DNA of 64,000 nucleotides, taken from NCBI GenBank assembly GCA_013141435.1, contig JABFQZ010000027.1:31115-95114 (forward strand). The letters are read 5' to 3'. The position numbers and the translations under genes were made by a program. The first letter of the stretch is position 1, and every line of letters starts with the position of its first letter. Positions 24,899 to 33,071 of this stretch are shown one piece after another. The notes under the pieces are model-generated. The model had not been told where the DNA came from. It ran no database searches and worked only from the letters and a program-made list of their open reading frames with translations. The stretch is from Ferruginibacter sp. (lineage in GTDB: Bacteria > Bacteroidota > Bacteroidia > Chitinophagales > Chitinophagaceae).

Positions 24899-26290
24899 TT
24901 AATTTTCTGCTAACATTTCTTTTAACTCACCATCATTTTTCACCAATAATGTGCCCTGTGTATAATTTTCATTGTGTTGAGACTCATCTAATCCAAGCTC
25001 TTCTTCCTCTTGACTTACACGAATAGGCAAAATAAAATTGATAAATTTAAATATAGTAAAAGACATAGTAAAACTATATAACACCACTATTGCTAATCCT
25101 TTTAATTGTATAAGAAAAAAAGTTGGACTGCCATAAAATAAACCATCGGCACCAGCAGCATTTACTGTTTTAGTAGCGAATACACCAGTAAGTATCATGC
25201 CCACTATTCCACCCAAACCATGGCATGGAAAAACATCTAACGTATCATCTAAACTAGATTTTGATTTGTAATGTACTGCAAGGTTAGAAATTATTGCCGC
25301 CACAAAACCTATAAATATACTTTGTGGAATAGCTACGAAACCTGCGCCAGGCGTTATAGCTACAAGCCCTACCACTGCACCAATACAAAAGCCCAACACC
25401 GAAGGTTTTTTGCCTCTGAGTACATCAAAAAACATCCAACTCAAGCCAGCAGCACCTGCTGCTGTATTTGTAGTGGCAAAAGCCGAAACTGCCAAGGTAT
25501 TAGCTGCCAATGCAGAGCCGGCATTAAAACCAAACCAACCAAACCATAAAAGTCCAGTACCTATTAATACGTAAGGAATATTAGCTGGTGGAATTTCTTT
25601 TTGCTCAATATGTGATTGCCTCCTTTTTAAAACCAATGCACCAGCTAATGCTGCACAACCTGCAGATATATGTACAACAGTGCCACCTGCAAAATCTAAA
25701 ACTCCCATTTTAAATAAAAAACCTTGAGGATGCCAAGTCCAATGTGCAAGTGGTGCATACACTAGTAAACTAAATAAGGCTATAAATAATATGTAAGCGC
25801 TAAATTTAATACGCTCAGCTACGGCACCTACTACAAGACCTGGAGTTATAATTGCAAACATCAGTTGAAAAAATGCAAATAGCAAAAGTGGTATAGTAAG
25901 CGTAGCACCACCTTGTAATGCAGGTGCACCAGATGCTACTCCTTTAAAAAACAAGTGTGTAAATGGATTGCCAATAAAACCTCCAATAGTTTCGCCAAAG
26001 CAAAGGCTGTAACCAACAGTTACCCAAAGTACGCTTACTACCCCAGCAGCAGCTACACTTTTTATCATTGTACTTATCACATTTTTACGATTTACCATAC
26101 CTCCATAAAAAAACGCCAACCCCGGAGTCATTAAAAATACGAGTGCTGTAGCTACTAATATCCAAGCTATATCTGCTGCATTAAACTTGCCATCATCAAA
26201 ATTGGGTAATGTGGGTATAAAAATTGCAGCAATTGATACCAAAGCTAGCACAAAAAATGGCGCAGAATTCGAAACATTTAGACTTTTCAT
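24899..26290 (-). CDS. amt: Ammonium transporter
   Basis: This 463-residue inner-membrane channel of the Amt/Mep/Rh family has about eleven helices. Family motifs are ATALVFLMTPGLAFFYGGMV near the start, FAGGTVVHISAGCAALAGA with the first pore His, NAGSALAANTLAVSAFATTNTAAGAAGL, and PCHGLGGIVGMILTGVF with the second pore His. The C-terminal tail is long and acidic (EEEELGLDESQHNE), suitable for regulation by a PII protein, but no glnK gene lies beside it. A porin gene follows. Confidence 0.95.
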   Translation of the reverse strand: MKSLNVSNSAPFFVLALVSIAAIFIPTLPNFDDGKFNAADIAWILVATALVFLMTPGLAFFYGGMVNRKNVISTMIKSVAAAGVVSVLWVTVGYSLCFGETIGGFIGNPFTHLFFKGVASGAPALQGGATLTIPLLLFAFFQLMFAIITPGLVVGAVAERIKFSAYILFIALFSLLVYAPLAHWTWHPQGFLFKMGVLDFAGGTVVHISAGCAALAGALVLKRRQSHIEQKEIPPANIPYVLIGTGLLWFGWFGFNAGSALAANTLAVSAFATTNTAAGAAGLSWMFFDVLRGKKPSVLGFCIGAVVGLVAITPGAGFVAIPQSIFIGFVAAIISNLAVHYKSKSSLDDTLDVFPCHGLGGIVGMILTGVFATKTVNAAGADGLFYGSPTFFLIQLKGLAIVVLYSFTMSFTIFKFINFILPIRVSQEEEELGLDESQHNENYTQGTLLVKNDGELKEMLAEN

Positions 26291-26974
26291 ATTTTTTTAA
26301 ATTAAAATTAAAAACAGCTATTTGTGCTAAAGTATGTAAAAAAATATTAAATAATTGAAATATTTTTAAATTATTTATGGTCAAACTTACTAAAAATTGA
26401 TTATTTGCCAATAATAATTCATATATTTATAAATATAATATCTATGAGTCGCTGAAACACCTTAACAAAAAAGTATTTCACATTAATAGAAATTATTATA
26501 TATGGGTAATTGATAATTTGAATATTAATAGCAAAAAAACGATATAAGATAATTATTGTAAAATGTGATGTCTAAAAGTAGATTTGCAGCTAATAGCAAT
26601 TTTATAAATAGACAAACATCTATAAAATTTTTAATGGCTATGCTAATAAAGTAGCAGTTTAATCTAATTCGATAACTAAGAAAATTAAACTGTAGCTAAT
26701 TCATAATCGCCATAAAGTAAATTTGTGTGAGGGTATTTATCTTATATTAAAAATGGAGAATTTTGTTTTTTTTAATTGTAAAAAAACAGCATATTTATTA
26801 GGCATTAGTGCACAATAAAAGCATGATGCTTTTATTTAAAAGTTTGCTATTTTAAATGAAATATTATAGTGAGAAAATAATTAAAAAAAATTAAACAAAC
26901 TTAAAATTGATTTCCCTATTTGAAAAAATAGATTAGTAGTTAGATTTTATAAATTTAGTACAACTAAAATTCTA
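26291..26974. other. Gene-free AT-rich stretch upstream of amt
   Basis: No convincing gene is seen. It contains the amt promoter region, an inverted repeat CAGTTTAAT/ATTAAACTG (26655-26663 with 26684-26692), and a near-continuous palindrome AATAAAAGCAT-G-ATGCTTTTATT (26814-26836). Together with the decayed gene next to it, it makes a gap of about 1 kb, the longest in the window. Confidence 0.5.
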
Positions 26975-27254
26975 TTAGTTAAAACTCCATGTATTTCTTT
27001 ATTGCAGTACACATATTTTGGTATTTCAACTGATGCTTTTAAAATTGTTTTTCTATAATGTCCAATTTTTGCATACAAAAATGCAAATTCAATATTATTT
27101 CTTCCAATTGTATCAATACAATCTTTTATAAAACTTTGCCTTACAGTACCAAAAGCTTTGGTTACTATTCCATTTTCGATTTTGATGATGAATAATGGGT
27201 TACATAAAGCCTTGCAAATAGAATTTTAATTTGCAGAAATACTTTGTAAAACAT
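26975..27254 (-). pseudogene. Decayed DUF3634-like gene
   Basis: The minus strand shows protein-like text broken by shifts. An N-terminal piece MFYKVFLQIKILFARL starts at ATG 27254. A second frame carries NPLFIIKIENGIVTKAFGTV, RQSFIKDC and ILKASVEIPKY. A third frame gives VLQ-stop-RNTWSF at the end. Read across frames, this resembles the DUF3634 pattern (a hydrophobic N-terminus, an 'I-x-NG-x-V-x-K' strand and a final QQ-R-N-x-W tail). So there are at least two frameshifts and one in-frame stop (CAA TAA). The middle frame alone is open from 27225 to 26947 without an ATG. Function is lost, or this is a sequencing artefact. Confidence 0.5.
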
Positions 27255-27332
27255 GGTGCTTATAAATCTAGTATGGTATAAATTTTATACCAATAAACGA
27301 AAGCGTAAATTTAGAACCACCTTTTTTCTACT

Positions 27333-27710
27333 TTACCCAATCAATTTACCATAATCTTCGGCATTAATTAAAGCATCTACATCTGTAGGGTTGTTTACTT
27401 TTACTTTTACCATCCAACCTTGACCGTAAGCATCGCTATTTACAAGCTCTGGTGTAGCTTCTAACACAGGGTTTATTTCTATTATTGTACCAGCTATTGG
27501 CAAAAACAAATCGCTAACTGTTTTTACAGCTTCCACAGTGCCAAATACATCTTCGGCTGCAAGTGCGTTACCAGTAAGGGTTATATCTACATAAACTATA
27601 TCTCCAAGTTCGCCTTGTGCAAAATCGGTGATACCTATTGTAGCTATATCTCCTTCTATACTTATCCATTCATGGTCTTTGGTGTATTTTAAATTTTGTG
27701 GAATGTTCAT
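27333..27710 (-). CDS. gcvH: Glycine cleavage system H protein
   Basis: This 125-residue carrier protein shuttles the aminomethyl group on a lipoyl arm among the P, T and L proteins. Lipoylation site Lys63 is in GTVEAVKTVSDLF. The start PQNLKYTKDHEW and the C-terminal GWMVKVKV are typical. The other gcv genes are not in the window. It is followed by a 77-bp gap and a T-rich region; upstream lies the cyclophilin gene, 39 bp away on the same strand. Confidence 0.97.
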   Translation of the reverse strand: MNIPQNLKYTKDHEWISIEGDIATIGITDFAQGELGDIVYVDITLTGNALAAEDVFGTVEAVKTVSDLFLPIAGTIIEINPVLEATPELVNSDAYGQGWMVKVKVNNPTDVDALINAEDYGKLIG

Positions 27711-27749
27711 TTGTTTTCGTTTAATTGTTTTCTCTAAAAATATTATTGG

Positions 27750-28499
27750 TTACTTAGTTATTTCCATTTTCATTCTAATATCTCCCACAGGTCTATCAGC
27801 CATACCTTTTGGTGTACTTGCAATTTTATCAATTACATTTAAGCCTTTTATAACTTCGCCAAATACTGTGTAATTTTGGTCTAAAAACGGAGTGCCACCA
27901 ATTGTTTTATAAGCTAATCTAGCTTCAGCTGTAAATTTTTTGCCCGATTGCATTTCCATACCATTTAGTTCATCGTCGGTATAAGGTTTGCCTTGTACAA
28001 TATAAAATTGGCATGCACTACTTGCTTTTTCGGGGTTGTTATCTCTTGCAGCACAAAGTGTTCCTTTTTTATGATATAAATTTGGTTTAAACTCAGCTGG
28101 TATTCTTGCCATATCGCCACCACCATTGCCTAGCATAGCGCCAGGTTCCGAATGCTTGCTGTTTGGGTCGCCGCCTTGTATCATAAAGTTGCTTATTACT
28201 CTATGAAAAATAAGACTGTCATAAAATCCTTCTTTTACCAATTTTGCAAAGTTGTCTCTGTGTAAAGGTGTGGAGTCGTAAAGCTTTACCACTATAACTC
28301 CGGAGTCGGTTGAAATTTTTATTTTTATTGAATTATCTACAATTTTTTTTTGAGGATAACTTTTCGTAACAACTTTTTTAATAGGCGTTTTTGCCGCTAT
28401 ATTTTTTTTTAACTCTACTTTTTTCTTTGTTTGAGCTATAGCTTGGGTTGCAAAAAAAAGTGTGTTGCTAAGAATTAATAATTTGAAAAATTTATTCAT
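27750..28499 (-). CDS. Peptidyl-prolyl cis-trans isomerase, cyclophilin type, exported
   Basis: This 249-residue protein starts at ATG 28499 (MNKFFKLLILSNTLFFATQA), which opens a signal peptide. A longer frame exists upstream but would bury it. A Lys-rich linker follows, then a cyclophilin domain from about residue 70: VVKLYDSTPLHRDNFAKLV, GFYDSLIFHRVISNFMIQGGDP, ACQFYIVQGKPY and NYTVFGEVIKGLNVIDKIA. It assists folding of envelope proteins. Its start is 13 bp after the stop of the next upstream gene, so the two are likely co-transcribed. Confidence 0.93.
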   Translation of the reverse strand: MNKFFKLLILSNTLFFATQAIAQTKKKVELKKNIAAKTPIKKVVTKSYPQKKIVDNSIKIKISTDSGVIVVKLYDSTPLHRDNFAKLVKEGFYDSLIFHRVISNFMIQGGDPNSKHSEPGAMLGNGGGDMARIPAEFKPNLYHKKGTLCAARDNNPEKASSACQFYIVQGKPYTDDELNGMEMQSGKKFTAEARLAYKTIGGTPFLDQNYTVFGEVIKGLNVIDKIASTPKGMADRPVGDIRMKMEITK

Positions 28500-28512
28500 T
28501 TTGTTTTTTTTG

Positions 28513-28863
28513 TTATAAAAATCCTTGACTTTGAAAATACAATAATACATGATCTTTTAGAAAATTTTCTTGGTCATCTAAATACAATTCCGGCAAAGGT
28601 TTTAATTGTGTAAAGTGTGGCCAACCTTCTTCATCTAATCCGTCGTTTTTGTAATAATCACTTGCTTGCAAAATAGTACAAATAGCTATATGCATCAAAT
28701 CTTGTTTTTGTTCTTTACTAAAATCTTGCGGACCTTGCCCAAGCTCTTGTACACCTATGAGTAGCAGCACTCCATTCATATCTGGTTTTATACCAAAATG
28801 TTGCTTTAGCTTAATTCTTAATTTTAACCATCGTACCTGTAAATCTTCGTCCACATGTTGCAT
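28513..28863 (-). CDS. Conserved hypothetical protein (116 aa)
   Basis: This small soluble acidic protein has no signal peptide. It contains RWLKLRIKLKQHFGIKPDMN, LLIGVQELGQGPQDFSKEQK and EEGWPHFTQLKPLPEL. I recall similar uncharacterised proteins in Bacteroidota but know no function. It is the first gene of a likely three-gene unit with the cyclophilin and gcvH genes. Confidence 0.7.
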   Translation of the reverse strand: MQHVDEDLQVRWLKLRIKLKQHFGIKPDMNGVLLLIGVQELGQGPQDFSKEQKQDLMHIAICTILQASDYYKNDGLDEEGWPHFTQLKPLPELYLDDQENFLKDHVLLYFQSQGFL

Positions 28864-28993
28864 TTAGCAAAGGTAGTAAATAAGATTTTTAAGTTTTCAC
28901 TTTTGGCTATTAAAAGTATTTCCAAAAAGTATTTTATTGTTTTTTTTAATCAAAAACTCAATGAAACAAAGTAGAAAAAACTTTACCATGCTA

Positions 28994-30169
28994 TTACTTT
29001 ATATTATTTTTAAAATAGTTTAACCTTAAAGTATCATTCCAGCCATTGGGGTTTTTTTCAAAACTCCGACTGTTGTAAAATGCCATTCCAGTAAGTGCAG
29101 GTAGGCTTCTTATTTTTTGTATTTGTTGTGGCAATTGTGTTTTATCTTTCCATGCTTTATTGCTGCCAGCTCTATAAAAACCTATTCCAATATAACAATC
29201 CTTTCCATAACTATTTTTTGCCCACCAATCTGCCAGTGTATTAAAATCGGCTAAAGGGTGACCAATTTCCCAATACAATTGTGGTGCTACATAATCTATC
29301 CACCCTTTGCGTAACCACAATAAAATATCGGCATAAAGGTCGTCGTAGTTTGTTTGCCCAGCTTTGGTATTGCTACCCATTGTATCTTGTGTTGCATTGC
29401 GCCATACACCAAAAGGGCTTATACCAAACCTACATTTTTTATTTACTTGCTTTATTACTTTACTTATACTCAAAATTATAGAATCGGTATTGCTACGACG
29501 CCAAGTATCTTTTGACATTCCGTTTGCATAAATTTTAAAGGTTTTGTAATCAGGAAATTCTTTTCCAGTAATTCGGTAAGGGTAAAAGTAATCATCCATA
29601 TGTATAGCATCAATATTATACCTTGTAGCTATATCTTTTACAATATTTGTTACAAATTTTTGTGCAGCTTTATTACCAGGGTCAAAATATTTTTTATCGC
29701 CATAGGCTAAAAACCAGCTTGGGTGTGTAAGTGTAATATGATTTGGCGCTAGCATGGTTTTTTTTATGCTAAATACGGCTCTGTAAGGGTTTAGCCATGC
29801 ATGAAACTCCATACCTCTTTTGTGGGTTTCGGCAATCATAAAAGCAAGTGGGTCGTAATATGGGCTTGGTGCTTGCCCTTGTGTGCCTGTAAGCCACTGG
29901 CTCCAAGGCTCGTAAGCCGATGGGTAAAAAGCATCGGCTGCTGGACGTACTTGTACAATTACAGCATTTATACCATTACGTTGGTGCATATTTAGTAATT
30001 GTATAAACGACGATTTTTGAATTTCTACGCTAGCAGTAGCTGTTGGTGGCCAATCTATATTATCTACAGTGGCAACCCATACACCTCTAAATTCTTTTTT
30101 TTGTATAGTTTTTTGTGCTTTAGTACTATTAATAAAAACAATACATGCCAATGCTAAAAAGTATTTCAT
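28994..30169 (-). CDS. Family 10-like glycosyl hydrolase (GHL10), secreted
   Basis: This 391-residue protein has a signal peptide (MKYFLALACIVFINSTKAQ), then the GHL10 (former DUF187) domain: EFRGVWVATVDNIDWPP, GMEFHAWLNPYRA, DAIHMDDYFYPYR, RFGISPFGVWRN, and WIDYVAPQLYWE. Members are TIM-barrel hydrolases thought to act on cell-wall or other glycans, and several cleave denuded peptidoglycan glycan strands. The acidic residues in MDDYFYP and QLYWE are candidates for catalysis. A MarR gene follows upstream 14 bp away on the same strand. Confidence 0.9.
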   Translation of the reverse strand: MKYFLALACIVFINSTKAQKTIQKKEFRGVWVATVDNIDWPPTATASVEIQKSSFIQLLNMHQRNGINAVIVQVRPAADAFYPSAYEPWSQWLTGTQGQAPSPYYDPLAFMIAETHKRGMEFHAWLNPYRAVFSIKKTMLAPNHITLTHPSWFLAYGDKKYFDPGNKAAQKFVTNIVKDIATRYNIDAIHMDDYFYPYRITGKEFPDYKTFKIYANGMSKDTWRRSNTDSIILSISKVIKQVNKKCRFGISPFGVWRNATQDTMGSNTKAGQTNYDDLYADILLWLRKGWIDYVAPQLYWEIGHPLADFNTLADWWAKNSYGKDCYIGIGFYRAGSNKAWKDKTQLPQQIQKIRSLPALTGMAFYNSRSFEKNPNGWNDTLRLNYFKNNIK

Positions 30170-30183
30170 TTAATTTTATAATT

Positions 30184-30630
30184 TTATCCTCTCAATTTAT
30201 CTAATAAATCGTTTATCATTTTTGCATCTTTTTTTGAAATAGCTTTTACTGAATCTTCCATTAATTGTTGTGAACCATCTAATTTTTGTAAAAGCTTTAT
30301 GCCCTTAGCGCTAATGCTAACATCTACCAATCGCTTATCTGTTGAGCATACTTTTTTCTTTGCCAGCTCTTTTACTATTAACCTATCCACAATCCGACTA
30401 GTATCACTCATTTTATCAAGCATGCGCTCTCTTATTTGCAGGGTAGATATTGGCTCTTTTGCACCCCTCAAAATTCTCAAAATATTATATTGTTGTTGTG
30501 TAATATTTTCTTTATCAAATATGGGTTTTAATTTTTCATTTACCCAATTAGCAGTAAAAATAATGTTAATCATTACCTTATGATGCTCATTGCTAAACTT
30601 TGCTTGGTTAATATCTTTTTCTAAACTCAT
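30184..30630 (-). CDS. MarR-family transcriptional regulator
   Basis: This 148-residue winged-helix protein starts at ATG 30630 (MSLEKDINQAKFSNEHHKVM). An ATG at 30654 in the same frame would overlap the upstream gene and is less likely. The domain shows ENITQQQYNILRILRGAKEPISTLQIRERM, then DKMSDTSRIVDRLIVKELAKKKVCSTDKRLVDVSISAKG, the classic MarR wing. The target and ligand are unknown. It sits between a radical SAM gene and the GHL10 gene on the same strand. Confidence 0.9.
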   Translation of the reverse strand: MSLEKDINQAKFSNEHHKVMINIIFTANWVNEKLKPIFDKENITQQQYNILRILRGAKEPISTLQIRERMLDKMSDTSRIVDRLIVKELAKKKVCSTDKRLVDVSISAKGIKLLQKLDGSQQLMEDSVKAISKKDAKMINDLLDKLRG

Positions 30631-30644
30631 ATAATTTTGTTTTT

Positions 30645-31673
30645 TTACTTCCACACACTTTCCCCTTCGCTACAATTGGCACAAATGTCTATATTTTTTC
30701 TGCTTTTCATTAGCTCAGTTCTAAATTGTTTGTAATTTTCGTTATTCCAAATTTTTTTGAAAGGTTCGTTTTTTAAATTGCCCAAACGATGCATGGCATC
30801 TTTATCAAAACAACAAGGTACAACCAACCCATCCCAAGTTATTACATTAGCATGCCAAAGTTTCCAACAACGATTTGCAAATTTATTTTTTGCCTTAAAA
30901 CTACCGTCGGCATTGCGTTTGTAGCGACTGTACTTTTCGTTGGTAGGTATTAAATTGTTGGGGTCGTTTTCGTAATCATATACTTGTGCAGTTTTAAATC
31001 GTACTTCATCTACTCCTATTTCTTTGGCAAGGTTTTTTATTTCTTCAATTTGATGTTCATTGTGTTTTACAACCAAAAACTGAAAAAATACAAAAGGCGT
31101 TTTACTATTTAATTCTTTTTTCCAATGCACAATATTTTTTGCACCTTCTATAACTTTATCTAAATGTCCACCAACTCTATATTGCTCATATGAGCCCTGT
31201 GTAGTTCCATCTATCGAAATTATAAGCCTATCTAAACCACTCTCTACTGTTTTTTTTGCTGCATCGCTTGTAAGATAGTGTGCATTTGTACTTGTGGCTG
31301 TGTAAATACCTTTTGTTGATGCGTATTTTACCATGTCTAAAAAAGAAGGGTTTAAATATGGCTCTCCTTGAAAATAAAAAATGAGGTATAATAATTCTTT
31401 ATAAATATCATCAATAGTTTCGGTAAAAAAATCTTTTTGCAACATTCCTGTAGGTCTTGTAAAAGCACGCAAACCACTTGGGCACTCGGGACAGCGCAAA
31501 TTGCAGCTTGTAGTAGGCTCAAATGAAATAGAAACCGGATAACCCCATTGCACAGGCTTGTCTAATATTTTAGACACATAAAAACTGCTAAGTACTTTTA
31601 CACCATTCCACATACGAAGTGGCGTAAGTTTGCTTACAAGATTTATGGTATCATTAATATTAAATTGGGGCAT
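30645..31673 (-). CDS. Radical SAM protein with SPASM domain
   Basis: This 342-residue protein starts at ATG 31673 (MPQFNINDT); a TTG six codons upstream is possible. The [4Fe-4S]-SAM motif is SFEPTTSCNLRCPECPSG (CxxxCxxC). The C-terminal SPASM-like region has Cys in FANRCWKLWHANVITWDGLV, VPCCFDKDAMHRLGNL and DICANCSEGE, binding auxiliary clusters. SPASM enzymes often modify peptides, but no precursor peptide is recognisable beside this gene, and many Bacteroidota members are uncharacterised. Substrate unknown. Confidence 0.9.
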   Translation of the reverse strand: MPQFNINDTINLVSKLTPLRMWNGVKVLSSFYVSKILDKPVQWGYPVSISFEPTTSCNLRCPECPSGLRAFTRPTGMLQKDFFTETIDDIYKELLYLIFYFQGEPYLNPSFLDMVKYASTKGIYTATSTNAHYLTSDAAKKTVESGLDRLIISIDGTTQGSYEQYRVGGHLDKVIEGAKNIVHWKKELNSKTPFVFFQFLVVKHNEHQIEEIKNLAKEIGVDEVRFKTAQVYDYENDPNNLIPTNEKYSRYKRNADGSFKAKNKFANRCWKLWHANVITWDGLVVPCCFDKDAMHRLGNLKNEPFKKIWNNENYKQFRTELMKSRKNIDICANCSEGESVWK

Positions 31674-31761
31674 AGTTGCAAAAATAGACAAAAGGGTTTA
31701 AAGTGTACATTGAGATTTGGATATTGAAATATAGAAATGTACTTTAAATAGTATAACCAGA

Positions 31762-31806
31762 AATAACAATGCCTTTTAGCTATTTATGCTAAAAGGCATT
31801 GTTATT
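31762..31806 (-). terminator. Perfect 19-bp terminator hairpin after the YceI gene
   Basis: Arms 31762-31780 and 31788-31806 are exact complements around loop TATTTAT, 12 bp after the stop of the YceI gene. GCC/GGC in the middle strengthens the stem. The adjoining 31711-31740 stretch has ATTGAGATTTGGATATTGAA, like the low-complexity tract at 46.8 kb. Confidence 0.85.
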
Positions 31807-31818
31807 AAGATATAATAA

Positions 31819-32367
31819 TTATTTAAAAAAGGCTGTAACTGTAATTTTAGGTTCTTTTGCAACTTTTCCTGCAGCAATAGCAGCACCATCTACATTGTAA
31901 TCGGCAAGTTTAATAGAAAACTCTGCTGTTGTAGTTACAGCTTTTTCTTTTACAACTATAATAGCATTAGTAGTTATAGGTTTTGTAACGCCATGTATGG
32001 TTAAATTTCCAGTAACAATAGCATTATATGAACCATCTACTTTAAAATTCACATCAACTAAATTTGTTATTTTACCTTTAAATGTAGCTTTAGGAAATTT
32101 TTCAGAATCCATCCACTTTGCTCCATTAAAATGATCTTGAATTGTTGGATTTGTAAAAGAAAAACTTTTGATAATAGATTCAAAAGCTACTTCACCATTT
32201 TTAGTATTTATACTTGCAACAACTGTTTTATTATCTGCTTTTGGAAGTGCATCTAATGTAGTTATAGCATCAAAATTAATGGTAGCCGAGGTTGTTATTT
32301 TTTTCTTTTGGGCAAAAGAAAGCATTGTTGTTGTAGTTACTACTAATAACAAAATTGTTTTTTTCAT
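31819..32367 (-). CDS. YceI-family periplasmic protein
   Basis: This 182-residue protein has a signal peptide (MKKTILLLVVTTTTMLSFAQ) and a YceI lipocalin-like beta-barrel: DAITTLDALPKADN, SIIKSFSFTNPTIQDHFNGAKWMDSEKFPKATFKG-type elements, GNLTIHGVTKPI and VDGAAIAAGKVAKEPKITV. YceI proteins bind long isoprenoid or lipid-like ligands. It is 27 bp downstream of the OB-fold gene; the pair is common in this phylum. Confidence 0.92.
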   Translation of the reverse strand: MKKTILLLVVTTTTMLSFAQKKKITTSATINFDAITTLDALPKADNKTVVASINTKNGEVAFESIIKSFSFTNPTIQDHFNGAKWMDSEKFPKATFKGKITNLVDVNFKVDGSYNAIVTGNLTIHGVTKPITTNAIIVVKEKAVTTTAEFSIKLADYNVDGAAIAAGKVAKEPKITVTAFFK

Positions 32368-32394
32368 TGTTGTTGTTTTTTGTTTTTAAAATAT

Positions 32395-32829
32395 TTATTT
32401 ATTTAAAGCACACCTTTTAAAAGTAATAAAGATTGTTTCTAATATTTCGCTGTAAGCTCCACCACTGCATGATCCTTTTATAGAAACTGTATCTCCTTTT
32501 TTTAATAATTTTGCCTCCACTACCGATGCCTCTTGAAATGTAAAATTTATAAAAGCATCTGTAATAGTATCTATCATTTTAATATTTACAATACTATCTA
32601 CTGGTTCTATTTCAGAAACTATACCATTTACTGTTATTATTTTTTCGGCATATTTTTTATTAGCGACACTATCATTTTGTGCAAATTCTTTAATAAAACC
32701 TATATCATTTACTATAAAATCGGCATTTTTTGTAATTGTATTGGCATACTTTTCTGTAAAAATAAACCATGCAGCAATTGCTCCAATAGCAATTAATACA
32801 ACCACAGCTATGAAGACTTTTTTTATCAT
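32395..32829 (-). CDS. OB-fold protein, tRNA_anti-like family
   Basis: This 144-residue protein has an N-terminal membrane anchor (VFIAVVVLIAIGAIAAWFIF) and an extracytoplasmic OB-fold domain: YAEKIITVNGIVSEIEP, GDTVSIKGSCSGGAYSE. This fits the tRNA_anti-like family, named for resemblance to the anticodon-binding fold, though membrane-anchored members are unlikely to bind tRNA. Two Cys lie near the end (GSCSGG and KRCALN). It heads the unit with the YceI gene. Function unknown. Confidence 0.8.
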   Translation of the reverse strand: MIKKVFIAVVVLIAIGAIAAWFIFTEKYANTITKNADFIVNDIGFIKEFAQNDSVANKKYAEKIITVNGIVSEIEPVDSIVNIKMIDTITDAFINFTFQEASVVEAKLLKKGDTVSIKGSCSGGAYSEILETIFITFKRCALNK

Positions 32830-32979
32830 AAAGCAAAAATTAATTCAAAAAAAATATGTTTTTTTAAAGTGCAAATATACAATGTTTAAACATTAATTTA
32901 TTTTTATTTTCTATAAAATTAGCAAAAAGATTTGCCTAACAGTATCTTTCTTTAAAAAAGTAAGATTACTATATTAACA

Positions 32980-33023
32980 TACGGTTAGTTTAAATAATTA
33001 CTAAATGTAAACTTTTAACCGTA
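32980..33023. promoter_or_regulatory. Inverted repeat upstream of the M1 aminopeptidase gene
   Basis: TACGGTTA (32980-32987) and TAACCGTA (33016-33023) pair, with further TTTA/TAAA pairing inside. The element lies 48 bp before the ATG and just upstream of TACCTTCG, a one-mismatch -7 element. It may be an operator. Confidence 0.4.
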
Positions 33024-33071
33024 CAAATTATTACCTTCGTATTAACAATATTTTACTATTATACTTAAATT

